A DNA stretch of 64,000 nucleotides from Phoma sp. XZ068 (taxonomy: Eukaryota > Ascomycota > Dothideomycetes > Pleosporales > Didymellaceae), in the NCBI GenBank assembly GCA_004835665.1, contig RBKR01000001.1, forward strand, positions 1,302,001 to 1,366,000, given 5' to 3'. The position numbers and the translations under genes were made by a program. Positions 1 to 11,693 of this stretch are shown in pieces. The notes beneath the pieces were generated by a model, which was given only the letters and a program-made list of their open reading frames with translations, was not told the DNA's origin and did no database searches. Each line of letters starts with the position of its first letter. Positions within the stretch are counted from its first letter, which is position 1.

Positions 1-83
1 AGACTTGGGTGGCGCTACGCCTTCGTCATCACTCGAAGAAACTTCTTCGTCGCTTTCGCCTTCTAGAGCAGCTCTACTTCTCG

Positions 84-1165
84 CTATGCGTTGTTAGCGA
101 AGTCATTTCTTGAGCGAGTTACACTGCTATCAAAGGTGGAGGGTGACATACATTTCTTCACATATTTGATGTTCGGTCCCTTCTTCGCGGCGGGCCAAGG
201 CTTGCTCTTGTTCACAAAGCGTCCATGAGGCCCACGCACTTTGCCAGCTCCGGCATCTCGCAAAGGATCTACTGTTGATGTGGTACCGTTCTCAGTGTTG
301 TTGACTGCTAGAGTGTTTTGAAAAGATGTTTCTGATATGCTGCCGTTATTTGACAATGGGGATCGATCTGTAGCGGTGACAGTCAGTCAATGGACTAAGG
401 ATTGCCATGTAAGAACATAACCGTTTAAACAAAAAATGACGTATCTACAACAATCAACAAACTAAATCCAGTACTTTTGGACCTACTTGGAGACAGAGAA
501 AAGTCTTGAAATAACAAACCTTGACGGTGAGCCTTTCGCTCTGATTCTTGTTGGTCGGCCAGAGGTGGATCAGCTGGCTGTGGCGACTTCTGCTTTAGTA
601 TATGCTGTCCACTGGCGTCGTTTCTTCCAAAATTTAGTCGCAACTTCGGTGTCTGCGAGGAAATTTCTAGTAACTGTCAGCTAATGCATCGTAGATTTGA
701 CGCACAAATCCTACCATGTTGAACATCAAAGCCATTGCTTGTTGGAGTGTCGCGAACTTCACCGTTGATTTTATAATCTGAACGGACTGTACCCATAGCA
801 GCGTTACCAAGGATAGCGTTTTTGACTGCCGTAGACGACATCTTCTTCCCGTTCGTATCGAAGAATGGCCACTTATCTTGCGCCTTGCCTGTCAACTGTC
901 GCACCCTTCGATACGCCTTGTCAAGATTGACAAAGCCTTCGGCGTTGCGAATCGGGCGACCTATCTCGGCCAGAGGTTCTTGGAGATAGTTTTCTTTTAT
1001 CCATACGGCTAGAGCGACGTCGTCGCTGTTTTCGCTCTCGTTGAGGTACTTGTGGATGTCAACAAGAATTTCCACATCGATGAAACCATTGATATGCTCT
1101 GGAGGCTGAGTGGATGGCGACTCTCTTCCAGGCAGAACGTGTCCATTTGGGATTTCAGATGCCAT
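84..1165 (-). CDS. Orphan basic protein, three exons, 293 aa
   Basis: I do not recognise the family. Proposed exons are 1165-715, 666-520 and 367-84. The introns have GTAGGA..TTACTAG and GTTTGT..GCTACAG ends, and phases fit (1 and 1) to give one open frame. The start is the ATG at 1165, because the longer open frame begins upstream at a TTG. Residues about 25-150 look folded, with alternating hydrophobic and charged positions around an AYRRVRQL helix. The C-terminal half is polar and low-complexity and ends in a basic stretch, GKVRGPHGRF followed by KPWPAAKKG, which loosely resembles an AT-hook. A nuclear or DNA-binding role is possible but is only inference. No signal peptide or membrane segment is seen. 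It is transcribed in the same direction as the RING and ASXH genes that follow it. Confidence 0.55.
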
Positions 1166-2918
1166 GTTAACGTGATCGCCGCGTTGACTTGATTGTGCCT
1201 CGTTGTTCAAATTGGATGTGGGGTCGGGGAAAAGCCAGCGGCGGTACCACGCTTGGTCTTGGACAGGTGATGTAAGCTTGAGAAAACAGAACCAGAAAAT
1301 CCACTGGCGGGCAGCGTTGCCGACCGTTTGATTTTGTGTGGTTTTGGTAACCGTAGGTTCTGAGGCTGACGTGACAAGAATGCAATGGGAAGCGCCGTAA
1401 AGCTGTTGTGCTGGGTGCGGCGTTTAGGCCACTCAGATGGAGGATGCGCTGGCGATCCTCACAGAAAAATTGGTCAGCGCACTTCAAAGCGGCCGCACAA
1501 CTTTGTACCAGTTGTTACGCGCGGTAGTGGTGGGGGACTGTAGTCGAGGTTGAGTTATCGGTAAAGGTGAAGCGCCTCCGTAGTGTCTTAAAAATCTCCG
1601 TACCTTTCAGCACGGCTGCGATCATGTGATTCACGGGTGGCCACCAAGATTCTGTCTGCTACCAGTAGAGGGCGGCTATAGGTCTAGAAAATCTTACGAG
1701 ACGGCCTGAAAAGAGACTGTGAATGATTTTCTCCGATATTCCCGCCGTTGCACTGATTCTATGGTGCAGAACTGGGATGGCCTCCCCTTTGACCCCATTC
1801 GAGTAAACCAAGCCAGGTTGCCTCCAGACGCTCACTCTCACTATGGTTCGAACTACATGCGCATCCATGAATGATCACTCAATCGTACAGTGCGCTACCC
1901 CAGCGCGGAACAGTCGGGTTCCAATTCAAAGCCCTCTCTGAGACACACAAAATCTTGCACAAACACGGTAACCTTCAATGAGCGACTGATTGTGCATAAT
2001 CTGTGATATAGACAAAACTACAATAGAGCGCTAGCTGGATGTCCGTCGTGTATGCCTTTTACGGGCTCGCTATGTCGCAGTCACATGCATGATTAATCAT
2101 ATGGTACTAGCTCACCATGGGTAAGCATTCGAGCTTGCAAACAAGGGAATCTCTTTCGCAAGTTCCTTCATCGTCTTATTTATTCAGTGCTAGACCTGGA
2201 CTGCGGATCACTACTCTAGATACCTTGGTACTTCCTGCACGTCAGAGAGCAAGCTGGCCGCATTATTTTGTGGCTTGGGAATTGACAATGGTTTGTAACA
2301 GTTACAGGAATTTGTCTGAGAATTAGGATTGGGAACCTAGACTTCGTACTTCATTCACTATTGAGCACAATGCTGCATAGACTGTAGAAGCCCGGCTGGC
2401 CCGGTTGAAACTGTTAGAAAGAATTTCACGACAGGGCAACACTTCTTCACAATTCAAACCCCACAGATCGAACCCCTTTATGTACGTTCAGACTCAAAAC
2501 TCGTGACTGCAGGGAAAGGGCATTGAATGGCAGGAAAAGAAACAAACGGAAGGAAGATGCGACAAAGATGACGTATGGCCGATCAACGCCGAACCAGAAC
2601 AGCGTCTCGACATGGGTTCATATTCAGAATTTCCCATACACTAGCTATCTCGCTGGATAATAGTATATCAATTACTGATTCGAAGTGTGTCGTAGTCTGA
2701 TCGTGGACTTGGATGCAGTCAATGGCTCTCTGACTTCTTTCCACTGGCAACTCGAATGGGTAGGCGCGGGTAGTGGCCGGTACAGTCCCCCTGCAGAACA
2801 AAAGCTGCAATGAACAACACCATATGTTCTGTCACTACCAGGCTGGCTCTGACTGCTCGTATCACACTGTTATCATGGAACCAAAAATACCATGGTCTTG
2901 CAATTATACTGATCTTGT
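1166..2918. other. Intergenic, no gene seen
   Basis: About 1.75 kb between two minus-strand genes. The open frames here are short (under 110 codons), lack family-like sequence or splice-compatible partners, and look like chance. It presumably holds the promoter of the 84-1165 gene and the 3-prime region of the RING gene. Confidence 0.5.
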
Positions 2919-3797
2919 CTACGGACCCTGCCGCTCCGCTCCCCCGCAACAAGCATCATGCAAACCATCAACAAAATCTTCAAGCTCCATTTGCAGATAT
3001 TCCTCCCCCAAAAGATCCCAGCCTTCTCCACTGTGCCAAATCAGCATCTGCCTCGCAGCCCTGTACAGCAACATCCTCCCCTCCTCGCCACAGGTGACGC
3101 CCCTTGGAATCGAAATTCGAACACAGGTCCGTAGTAGCACTGCAGCCATATTCCAGGCTTCGATCTCTCCAGCGCAGAATTGCTCCATAGATCTGAAGAG
3201 CCTGGCGGTGTGGTCCCAAAGGCTATTGATTACCACCTGACACCCTCGATGCGTCAAGACGCCATCGGCAGCGATAATTTCACCGGCCAAGAACAACTCA
3301 ACTCTTCGTCTTGCAGACCGTGGGCTCACGGGCGTGAGTAAATGGCTCGGAGTTAGCGCCGTAGCGCCGTACATGTCAGTCATGTCTTCTGTGGTAGGTG
3401 GTTGGAAGAGCACCGTGCGGTCCATGGGGCATGTGTTTGCATTCTCCAGGCCGCTGCCGAACCACGCCGTTATGCAGGTGTGGCAAAAGATGTGTCCGCA
3501 TTCTGGGAGAAGAACGGGGAGGTTATTGCCAGAGTAGGGCTGTTGGCAGATGGCGCAGAGATTTGTGGCGCTGGCGAGGACGACTGGGGTCAGACGAGAG
3601 TTAAGGTATTGGGTGTGTGTGGGTAAGTCTGGTGGCATATCTGAAGAGGAATGGCTTAACCCCAAAGGCTCACGGTCACTTGTATTGTTCATATAATTGC
3701 ATTTTATACGCAGTGGTGGTAGATCCACGGGGTACTTGTGATGTGAAACATGTGATTCTATGTTTGCTCCATGGCTAGAAGCAGCGATATCCACCAT
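2919..3797 (-). CDS. RING-finger protein with Asp as eighth ligand (putative E3 ligase)
   Basis: A single exon of 292 aa starting at the ATG at 3797; a second in-frame Met at about residue 36 is an alternative start. A RING-type zinc finger is seen at residues 81-126: C81-x2-C84, C100-G-H102-x2-C105-x2-C108, then C123-P-M-D126. The last ligand of the second zinc site is Asp instead of Cys, giving C3HC3D, and there is no Cys nearby to replace it. RING domains usually recruit E2 ubiquitin-conjugating enzymes, so an E3 ligase role is likely from family knowledge; substrate unknown. The remaining 165 residues are predicted helical, with short hydrophobic runs (RMLLYRAARQMLIW) and no second recognisable domain or membrane anchor. 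Such stand-alone RING proteins are common and fast-evolving in filamentous fungi. Confidence 0.75.
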   Translation of the reverse strand: MVDIAASSHGANIESHVSHHKYPVDLPPLRIKCNYMNNTSDREPLGLSHSSSDMPPDLPTHTQYLNSRLTPVVLASATNLCAICQQPYSGNNLPVLLPECGHIFCHTCITAWFGSGLENANTCPMDRTVLFQPPTTEDMTDMYGATALTPSHLLTPVSPRSARRRVELFLAGEIIAADGVLTHRGCQVVINSLWDHTARLFRSMEQFCAGEIEAWNMAAVLLRTCVRISIPRGVTCGEEGRMLLYRAARQMLIWHSGEGWDLLGEEYLQMELEDFVDGLHDACCGGAERQGP

Positions 3798-3931
3798 CTT
3801 GCTTCTGCAGGATCGATCCGCATAGTCACGTATAATATGGCCTCACCCATAGAGGATATAGTATAAGATCTCGATGCTGTCGCACCATGCTTCCTACTCA
3901 TTCAAACTGACGTTGATCAAATCCAGGTTCA

Positions 3932-5363
3932 CTACTTGCTCTTCTGACCCCACCACAACTCTGCTTCTTCAGCCTTCCAGGCATCATACTCGCCCGCAGC
4001 GCGCTCGACAACGGCCTGTTCCGCAGCTGCTTTCCATGTCTTTGCCAGATGTCCGCTCTTCAAATCCTCCTGGAATTTGGCAACATCGGTACGGAAGCAG
4101 ACATTTGACACCATGAAAGCCTGCGGTCGAGTACCCTCCGTCTCGCCTGCTTTAATCTTGGCCAGAAGCTGCTGAGTCTCTGTTGTATTTGGGAGCATCG
4201 AGACAAGTGTCGCCTGGTGCTCAGCTGATAGACTCGTCCATGCCGTGTCTTCAAGCAGCATGTGATACATGTCGGCTTTGCCAAGACGACTGGTCGAGTT
4301 TGTGGTAATGTAGACTGGATCAAAGACTTTGCCGGTACCTTTCTTCGTTTGCGACGATTTGGCAGGTGCACGCTCCTCAATGACTTCAAAGCGTTCGGGC
4401 GCTTTGCGATGACGTGTGCTGGTACGTTCTGGTGGCCCTCGAGCTTTCTCTGACGCAGCCTTCTTCTTCGTCCTGGGCGTCTTCGGTTGCTTTTCTTCGA
4501 TCGGCGCATCGCGATTGTCCGTGCTATTTACTTGCGTTACGACCTGAGGTGGCACCGTTGATTGGGCACCTAGTGATTCATTCCTCCTGTCGATTGGTGT
4601 GGATCTAGTTGCTTTCTTGACTCCTTCCAGCGCGACCTCTTGGCTCGGCTCGTTCGTTGAGCGGTGTTCACTACCGGCACTTTCGTTGGTAAAATTATGT
4701 TTACACTTCACCTGTCGACGAGTTAGCAAAGCAAATAGCAACATATGCTGGCTATCTGAGATTTACCTTGCGCTTCTTGCAGGTCTCGCATGCACGACTA
4801 CGCTTTCGCGTAGAGCCATTGGTTTTCTGCACAGCCTCTGGGTTCGTTCCACGTTTGTTGGCCGACTTCTCTGGCTCAGCAAGCTCATCTGTATCATGCT
4901 CGGCTTCCGTTTCGATTGATAGAGCTGTTGCTTGAGCTTGTGATCTATCTGTAGATGAAGCATCCTTTGCCATAGCACGGGCGTTTCCGATTGTGGTAGT
5001 TTCGTTGAGTGCTTCTGTCTTAGCTGGGACAGTCTTGCCTAGTATTTCTGACTTCGTCTCTGGTGCCGTGGCCAGCTTTTTGGGAGCCGGTAATGATATT
5101 TCTTCATCCTTTTCACGAGTGCGTTTTAACAGGTGCTTCGTCGCATGCTGTTCAGTCGCCTCTACCGTAACTATGGGAGATGCGCCAGGTAAGGCCATCG
5201 CTGAAGATACAAGCAAATCGTCGCCGGTGGTGTCTGGAATGGGCTGCACAAAAGTGACAGGCGATGTTTGAACAGCGCAAGGCGAGACGCCATCTTTAGG
5301 TAAGTGGTGAGAATCACCAGGTATGGGAGAGAGCAGCGTTGGAGTTGGAGTATCTTGATTCAT
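3932..5363 (-). CDS. ASXH (DEUBAD-like) domain protein with a half Zn2Cys6 motif
   Basis: Two exons, 5363-4767 and 4711-3932, joined across a 55-nt intron (GTAAAT..GTCGACAG) in phase 0, give 458 aa. The start chosen is MNQDTPTP at 5363; the frame stays open upstream to about 5552. Residues 1-190 are low-complexity and acidic. Around residue 195 comes RKRSRACETCKKRK then VKCKH, which is the first half of a fungal Zn2Cys6 cluster (C-x2-C-x6-C). The second half is absent: only one more Cys occurs, far downstream. The last ~120 residues match the pattern of the Asx homology domain: WTSLSAEHQATLVSMLP, then NVCFRTDVAKFQEDLKSGHL and GEYDAWKAEEAELWWGQK. In animals ASXH proteins activate a histone H2A deubiquitinase; a chromatin role here is inference. 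The intron falls within the zinc motif. Confidence 0.7.
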
Positions 5364-6345
5364 GGTGATCCTTTCTGATACAGAGAAAGTCGAAATGTCC
5401 GTTTGTTGAGGGAAGCTGGTGTGTGAGACCAGGGTGGGTTGCAGCTGACTGACAGCGGTTTCTGAACTGTTTGTCCTCCTAGCTTTGTCAGTCGCAATGA
5501 CTACAATATTTAAACGGACGAGCACGGCGTTGCGTGGAAGACTGCGCCTCAAGTGCTGAGTGAAGTAGTTTGTTTTGAAAAGTACAGAAGAGGAAAGACG
5601 AGATGAGGTTGCGAGTGGAATGCGGCCAATTGTTGCTCAATACAAATCATCGAGGTGAAAGGTGAATACATACAGTGGAGATTGAGACATGGCGAACATG
5701 TATCAGGTGATTGAGCCCTGCACCCCTGGCCCGAGACCTACAGATCGCCTTTATGGACCAGTGTGATAGAGAGTACGCAGACTGCAGCTGAGGCGGTGTC
5801 AAGTAGTTGTGCGCGGAGAAGCTTCGCGGCGAACAGATTGAAGGCGTAGAATCTCCTCAAATCGCATCGACCAGACGTGAAGAATTCAACGCAATACCGC
5901 GCACTTGCGATCAATACAGAGAGAATCAAGAATCCGAGGGGGTGAGAATGTCGAGCAGGCCATGTCGTTCGGGCTCTTGACGCGCCAAGTCACGTTCTCG
6001 TCTGGGTCAAACACCGCTTCCTGCACATACGCTGCGCTATAATGAAGCTTTGTCGTGGTCTTACTCTTCTCAAATATACATTGAAATTGCAACAGTACGT
6101 CAAGGATCTCGCGACCAATAGACTTGAGGCGATGGTGATGGTGATGGTGGAGTGTTGTGGCCCGTGTGCGGCGGACCTCCGTGTGTTCTTTCCGCATCGT
6201 CACCCTTGGACGACATACCCAGCGTAAACCTCGACACGTAGCCTCAACACCACTCTCTTGCCACCCTCTAGGCAGATACCCGAGTTGATCTGCACGCGAA
6301 AGGCGACTGTTACCATCCCCAAGTTCCCCTGCTTGCACCGCAATT
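5364..6345. other. Divergent intergenic region
   Basis: About 0.98 kb between the ASXH gene (minus) and SEC22 (plus), so it carries both promoters. A short trinucleotide-like tract of GATGGT repeats lies near 6130-6152. The open frames that cross it have no coding character. Confidence 0.5.
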
Positions 6346-7147
6346 ATGATCAAGCACACAATTATCTCGCGACTCGATGGTACGAATCTACAGCACCAGA
6401 CGTCATTGTTTAGGTGTTGACAAGCTACAGGCCTGATCTTGACTGCCTCCGTCGACGATGGTCAAGAGGATGCGGAGTTCAACGAAGTCAAGGGCAAAGT
6501 CAAGCTCGTCCAGCGCCGATTAAACCGCAACTCAGAACCACAAGCCAGTATTGAGAGCGGCTCATACACATACCAGTACATCCTCAGCTTTCCCTGTTGT
6601 CCCCCACTCGCTGAAACGTGACACAGCTACCTTGTCAGCGGCGACCTCTGCTTCCTCTGCATATGCGACCGCTCCTACCCCCGCAAGCTCGCCTTCACAT
6701 ACCTTTCTGATCTTTCGCAAGAGTTCACCACCATCTACCAGCCACAGCAGTACCTCGCGCCAACATGCCGGCCGTATGCATTCGTTGAGTTCGACACGTT
6801 CATCCAGCGCACAAAGAAGACATATCAGGACTCGCGAGCCACACAGAACTTGGACAAGCTCAATGACGAGCTCAAGGATGTGACCAAGGTCATGACAAAA
6901 AACATCGAAGATCTACTGTACAGAGGCGACAGTTTGGAGCGCATGGGGGACATCTCTAGCAGACTACGAGAAGACAGCCGGAAATACAAGAAAGCGGCAG
7001 TACGGATCAATTGGGAACTGCTGTTGAAGCAGGTGAGTAACATCCTTGAACTTTCGTGCAGTGCAAGACGCTGACACGCCACAGTACGGTCCTATTGGAG
7101 GTCTTGCGTTCATTATCATCGTCTTCATCTGGTGGAGATTCTTCTAG
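6346..7147 (+). CDS. SEC22: R-SNARE Sec22, ER-Golgi vesicle fusion
   Basis: Four exons, 6346-6379, 6431-6575, 6627-7032 and 7085-7147, give 215 aa, close to the usual family length. The first exon is tiny (MIKHTIISRLDG across the junction); it was placed because only this start restores the conserved longin beginning RLDGLILTASVDDG. Order: N-terminal longin domain (to about residue 120) with IESGSYTYHY and CICDRSYPRKLAF; v-SNARE coiled coil with NLDKLNDELKDV and NIEDLLYRGDSLERM, where the Arg is the zero-layer residue; and a C-terminal hydrophobic anchor GGLAFIIIVFIWWRFF. Sec22 sits on ER- and Golgi-derived vesicles and pairs with Q-SNAREs in both directions of ER-Golgi traffic. All introns are 51-52 nt with canonical ends. 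Confidence 0.95.
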
Positions 7148-7603
7148 ACGCCGAATAAGACGACCGCTACTCTGCTCGACCGGAGCGCTGGGTCTAGTGC
7201 TGTATTAATGGCTGGCGTGAAGGGAGTACCTTCGTAATGATTAGGGCTATGGTTGGACGAACAATATACCCAGTTCCACATTTTGCAATATGCGCAAAAC
7301 AGAGTTGGGCGTTACCTTACCGCGCTATTGACGCCAATGAAGAAATGGCGGATAATCCTATCCGCAGAGTGCGTCACGAGATTAACCAGAATGCTGGCTC
7401 TCATCCAACAACGAAGGCATGGTCTTTAAAGTGCCTGACATGCCTCATCAGGCCGATAAGCTGACTGTTGCCAAGCAGCGTAGTTTGAATCCTGCGCCGA
7501 TATCGTTCTAGGGCTGACACACTTACTGGTATTATATACGTACAATCCATTCTTGCTCGACCCATTCCAACCACCCTGAGAAGTTGACACCGCCAGTTTT
7601 GAC

Positions 7604-8411
7604 ATGTCGATTTCCAAACTTCAAATCGTTCTCTTGCACGGCGGTTGGCATTCGCCAATTTACTTTGCCAAAATCACTGCCCTCCTCCAAGACCATCTCT
7701 ACGTGGTACACGCCAAACAACTTCCCGCAGTCGGTGTACCGCCGTCATGGACCCCGCCTACCGATCTCAGCCAGGATGTGGCCGCCGCACGCTCACTTGT
7801 TGACTACGCCATTGGGGACGGGAATGATGTTATTGTTGTCTGTCATAGCTGGGGTGGAACGATAGCCGGGAGCGCTCTGGTGGGCTACAGCAAGGAAGAG
7901 AGGAAAGAGAAGGGACTGAAAGGCGGGGTAGTAAAGTGTGGATACATAGCTGCCTTCATGATTGACGAGGGCGTGAGTTTATTGAGCACAGATCCAGAAC
8001 AACGACCATGGTTCGACGTGAATGTAGGTTCTTAGAGTCGCTTCTCAAAACCGAAAGTTCGCTGACTTGCTTCAGCCACCATACACAACCGCCAACAATC
8101 CGGAAATCCTCTACAACGACCTTCCTGAAGATGAACAGGCATACTGGTTCTCACAGCTGCAGACCCATAGTCTTGCCACTCTTGCGACACCTATGACAGG
8201 CGCCAGCTGGAAGAAGATCCCGACTAGCTATTTGTTGTGCGAGCAGGACCGCACCGTTCCGCCACCATTCCAGGAAGCTATCATCAACGCAGCAAAAGAG
8301 AAGGGTGCAATCGTGGACGTTGTCAGGCTGGATAGTGGACATTCGCCGTTTTTGTCGAAGCCCAAGGAGACGGTGGCCTGGATTAGGACTGTGGCTGGCG
8401 AAAAGTTGTAA
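7604..8411 (+). CDS. Alpha/beta hydrolase (AB-hydrolase superfamily esterase-like)
   Basis: Two exons, 7604-8023 and 8076-8411, with a 52-nt intron (GTAGGT..CTTCAG, phase 0), give 251 aa. The fold is recognised by HGGW near residue 12 (oxyanion region), the nucleophile elbow CHSWGG with Ser82, Asp198 in EQDRTVP and His229 in DSGHSPF, which together make a plausible Ser-Asp-His triad. The size and layout resemble the small single-domain hydrolases that include plant-type methylesterases and fungal secondary-metabolite hydrolases. There is no signal peptide, so it is probably cytosolic. Substrate unknown. It lies between SEC22 and an amidase in the same orientation with no sign of a cluster, so context gives no hint of pathway. 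Confidence 0.85.
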
Positions 8412-8950
8412 GAGGAAGTAGTGTCCGGTACGACTCAGATATTGGGCAACAGACTACTTTGATGGGCACATTATTGGCTTGCTTTGACCTATGTAAGAGC
8501 ATTCACAAATTGCTATAGGCTGTAGCCTTGCCTGCATGCTAGTATTGTGACGATGTACCTTTGTGTAGTAGATTTACTCAAATGTGCAACTGCACACTGT
8601 ACGGAACCCTTTGAAACCCTTGGTATGATCAAACCTCGATAACAACAGAGTTATTTCCCAGTATGTCACTTACAGGTTATGGTTGTCAAGTCGCACGGGA
8701 AGAGTAGATGTACCCCTCATGTCTGCATAAGCGGACTTGTTCCGAGCAACGTCGGCTCTCCACATAAGCTCCCCACATCACTCCACGCAGTGACGCAGTG
8801 TGCAACCTCAAGCTTGAGTATATATATCTTACTATAAATGACGTTAGACCTATCTCAGAGCTTCACCGGCGACTTCTCTTAGATAAACCGTCTTCCACAG
8901 GTACCCAAATCCAAGACTGCACCAGAACAAGCCCATATCAGAAAGACACC
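8412..8950. other. Intergenic, promoter side of the amidase gene
   Basis: About 540 bp, AT-rich, with no open frame of note. It contains the TATA-like run listed separately. Confidence 0.5.
8818..8829 (+). promoter_or_regulatory. TATA-like box of the amidase gene
   Basis: The run GTATATATATCTT lies about 125 bp upstream of the amidase ATG, a plausible core-promoter distance in a filamentous fungus. Assigned by sequence only. Confidence 0.4.
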
Positions 8951-10661
8951 ATGTCGACCGCAGAACCTCCCATCGAAGTCGCAGATTGGAAACAACTCGC
9001 CCTCTCCAAACGAGTCTCCACATTCAATAAAATTCCCAAAGGCTGGCTTCTCCCCCTCGACCAAGCCGCGCAATACACGGAAACAAACAGCATCTCCGTC
9101 CTCGACGTGCCGCGCACCTGCGGCCTCCTCTCGCAGAAAGAGCTAGACATCACCGAAAACCACGATGCCACAGCCCTCATTGGACTGATGGCAAATGGCA
9201 CCCTAACCAGCGTGGCCGTCGTAACAGCATTCTGCAAGCGCGCAGCCATCGCGCACCAAACCACAAACTGCCTGACGGAAATCATGTTCGACGAAGCCCT
9301 CGCCCGAGCTCACGCGTGCGATGCGTATCTCAAGCGCGAAGGGCAGCCTATGGGCCCACTGCACGGGCTGCCCATTTCGCTGAAGGACTCATTCAACGTC
9401 AAGGGCGTGCAGAGCACGATTGGGTACGTGGCGTTTATTGCGAATCCGCCGGCGTCGGCGAACTCGGTGCTCGTCGATGTGTTGTTTGAGGCTGGTGCGG
9501 TGTTCTATGTCAAGTCAAATATTCCGCAGACTATGATGACGGCGGATAGCCATAATAATGTTGTTGGCCGCACGTTGAATCCGCATAAGCTTACTGTTAC
9601 CGCGGGAGGTAGTACGGGTGGTGAGGCGGCGCTGCTGGCGATGAAGGGGAGTGTGTTGGGCGTTGCGACTGATATCGCGGGATCGAATCGCATTCCTGCG
9701 CTCTGCTGCGGTATCAGTTCGATCAAGCCGAGTGCCTCGCGGGTGCCGTTTGCAGGTGGCGTGCCGCCAGGACGGTTGGGAAGTCCCGGGCAGATTGCAC
9801 CTGTCATCGGACCCTGTGGTCGATCGATTCGGGACTACGAGCTCTTCATGCGTACAGTTGTGGATGCAAGACCGTGGCGTTTGGATCCCATGGTGCTCAA
9901 CATCCCCTGGCGGACACCGGATGCTGGGTTGAAGGAGAAGAAGCTGAGGTTTGGATTGATTCGCAGTACGCCGAGTAGGCCATTGCACCCGCCGATTGCA
10001 CGGGCGCTGCATTCTGCTGCTACAAAGCTCAAAGCTGCAGGCCACTCGATTGTGCTGCTCGATGGCAGGATCGGGGACATGTACGCCGACGTTCAGCTGG
10101 CGTGGAAGTACTTTATGCTCGACCCAGCCGGCACTGCGTTCCAGCACATGAAAGCGTCGGGCGAGGACCCCATCCCCAGTCTGAGTATCTCCGGCTGGCC
10201 GGAGCTCTCGTCATGGAAACCGAGCTTAGACGCGCTGTGGGACATGAATGTGCAACGAGCTGGCGTGTTGAAAAAATACCAGAGCCTCATCGTTGGCGAA
10301 GACTTGGACGCCATCCTGATGCCGGGCTACCAGGCGGTGGCACCTCGACACGACACGTACGGACTACCGCTGTACACGGCGTTGGTGAACTTGCTGGATT
10401 ATCCTGCGGGAATACTGCCGCACGGGAAGGCGAACAAGGTGACTGATGCGGAATTTGTGAAGGAAGGGGTGGTGTATGAACCCGCTTGTGAGTATTCTGA
10501 CCGTGTGCAACTGGTGAACGTGTGACTGACCCAAGGCAGATGATGCTGAATCGGCGGAGGGACTTCCCGCGCATATTCAGATCGTCGGCAAACCGCTGAT
10601 GGATGAAGAGTTGCTCGAGATTATGAAGGCTGTGGAGACGGTGCTGAGGGAGGGATTGTAG
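8951..10661 (+). CDS. Amidase (amidase-signature family, acetamidase/fatty-acid-amide-like)
   Basis: Two exons, 8951-10487 and 10540-10661, with a 52-nt intron (GTGAGT..GGCAG, phase 1), give 552 aa. The ATG at 8951 (MSTAEPP) was chosen over an in-frame upstream extension that has no family similarity. The Ser-cisSer-Lys triad is visible: Lys145 in GLPISLKDSF, Ser221 in TAGGSTGGE and Ser245 in GVATDIAGSNRIPA. The C-terminal exon supplies the expected end GLPAHIQIVGKPLMDEELL, which is why the longer unspliced reading was rejected. Enzymes of this layout hydrolyse small amides or fatty-acid amides to acid plus ammonia and often serve nitrogen scavenging. There is no signal peptide. Substrate cannot be told from the sequence. 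Confidence 0.93.
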
Positions 10662-10908
10662 ATGTTCAACCTTTTCACTATATATTTTAATCTCCGGGGT
10701 TTCCTCTTTCTGGTCGTGCCTGCTATTCTACTCAATGGCTGCAAAGGAAGAGAAGACAATGGTGACGAGATGAGATTAGGCATTGACGGCAAGGGCGTTT
10801 TCATATTCATACTAAGGCCTACTATCGACATGTCTTGGCAGAAGAATAATACTGAGTCTCATGGTGGTCGAAAGAAAAAGTGATCAAAGGGGTATCCAGG
10901 TAGAATGT

Positions 10909-11693
10909 TCAGTCTCGTCTCTTCTCAGCCTTGTGTGGTGACCTGCTTCTTGAATCGCGCCGACGGCGGCGTTCCCTGGAATGCGATCTCGATCGTGGTC
11001 GTTCGTCGTTTGCTTTGCGTTCTCTTCGGGGCTCGGCACGATCATCACGTCGTCTGCGTTCGCGGCTCCGTGACCGGTGCCTGCGCCGGTCGTGCTCTCG
11101 ATCGCCATCCCTACGTCTCTCACGGGACCTTGAGCGATCTCGGTGTCTGTGCCGCCGTTCTCGGTCTTGCGAACGACTTCTTGAGCGATGTCTCCTCCGC
11201 CTGTCACGGTCGCCGTCGTCCCTGTGTCGTCGTGAGCGGTCGCTCTTGGACCGCTTCGCCTTGTCCTCATCTTCGGTGCCCTTGGCCTTCTCTTCAATGG
11301 CATCTTTGACATCGGCCTCATGCACTCTTTCGCCTAGCGGTGTCAAATTCGCGTTGTTCCGTACTGGCACCGGTAGGCCCATGGCCGCAAGCATGGCGTC
11401 TTCTTCGGCCTCCTTCAGCTTGCGCTTTTCCTCCTTGATTCGTGCAGCTTCAGCCTCTTTGGACTCATCGTCGCCTTTTGCGTACCACGTCAGATCGCGA
11501 TTCTGCTGCCAGCGCCCCACTGGGGCCATGATCGAGTGGCCCAGGTAATTCTCGCGCTGGGCATCGTTCTTGACATCTTCCCACTTGAACTCGGCGCGGC
11601 CGCCGCTATATAATATCAGTACGGATATTGTATAGTCTATTTGAATGTGACATACCGACTGCCTTCTTTGCGCACTGTCTGTAGTAGATCCAT
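10909..11693 (-). CDS. MMTAG2-type protein with RS-rich tail
   Basis: Two exons, 11693-11656 and 11605-10909, with a 50-nt intron, give 244 aa. The short first exon encodes MDLLQTVRKEGSR; joined to the second it makes the family hallmark SRGGRAEFKWEDVK, then QRENYLGHSIMAPVGRWQ and DLTWYAKG. This is the N-terminal domain of multiple-myeloma-tumour-associated protein 2 and its fungal relatives. A charged coiled-coil (KEAEAARIKEEKRKLKEAEED) follows, then about 100 residues of Arg/Ser/Asp/His repeats like the RS domains of splicing factors. A nuclear, splicing-linked role is likely from composition, but the biochemical function of the family is not established. It is divergent from MED6. Confidence 0.88.

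Noticed and set aside
5886..6359. 157-codon minus-strand frame with a His run, upstream of SEC22
   Set aside because: The His run is a GATGGT microsatellite read on the other strand; it overlaps the SEC22 start and has no family similarity.
9515..10147. 210-codon minus-strand frame inside the amidase
   Set aside because: Antisense shadow of a conserved enzyme; no protein-like pattern.
10931..11548. 205-codon plus-strand frame of Ser/Arg/Leu repeats
   Set aside because: Antisense of the RS-rich tail of the MMTAG2-like gene.
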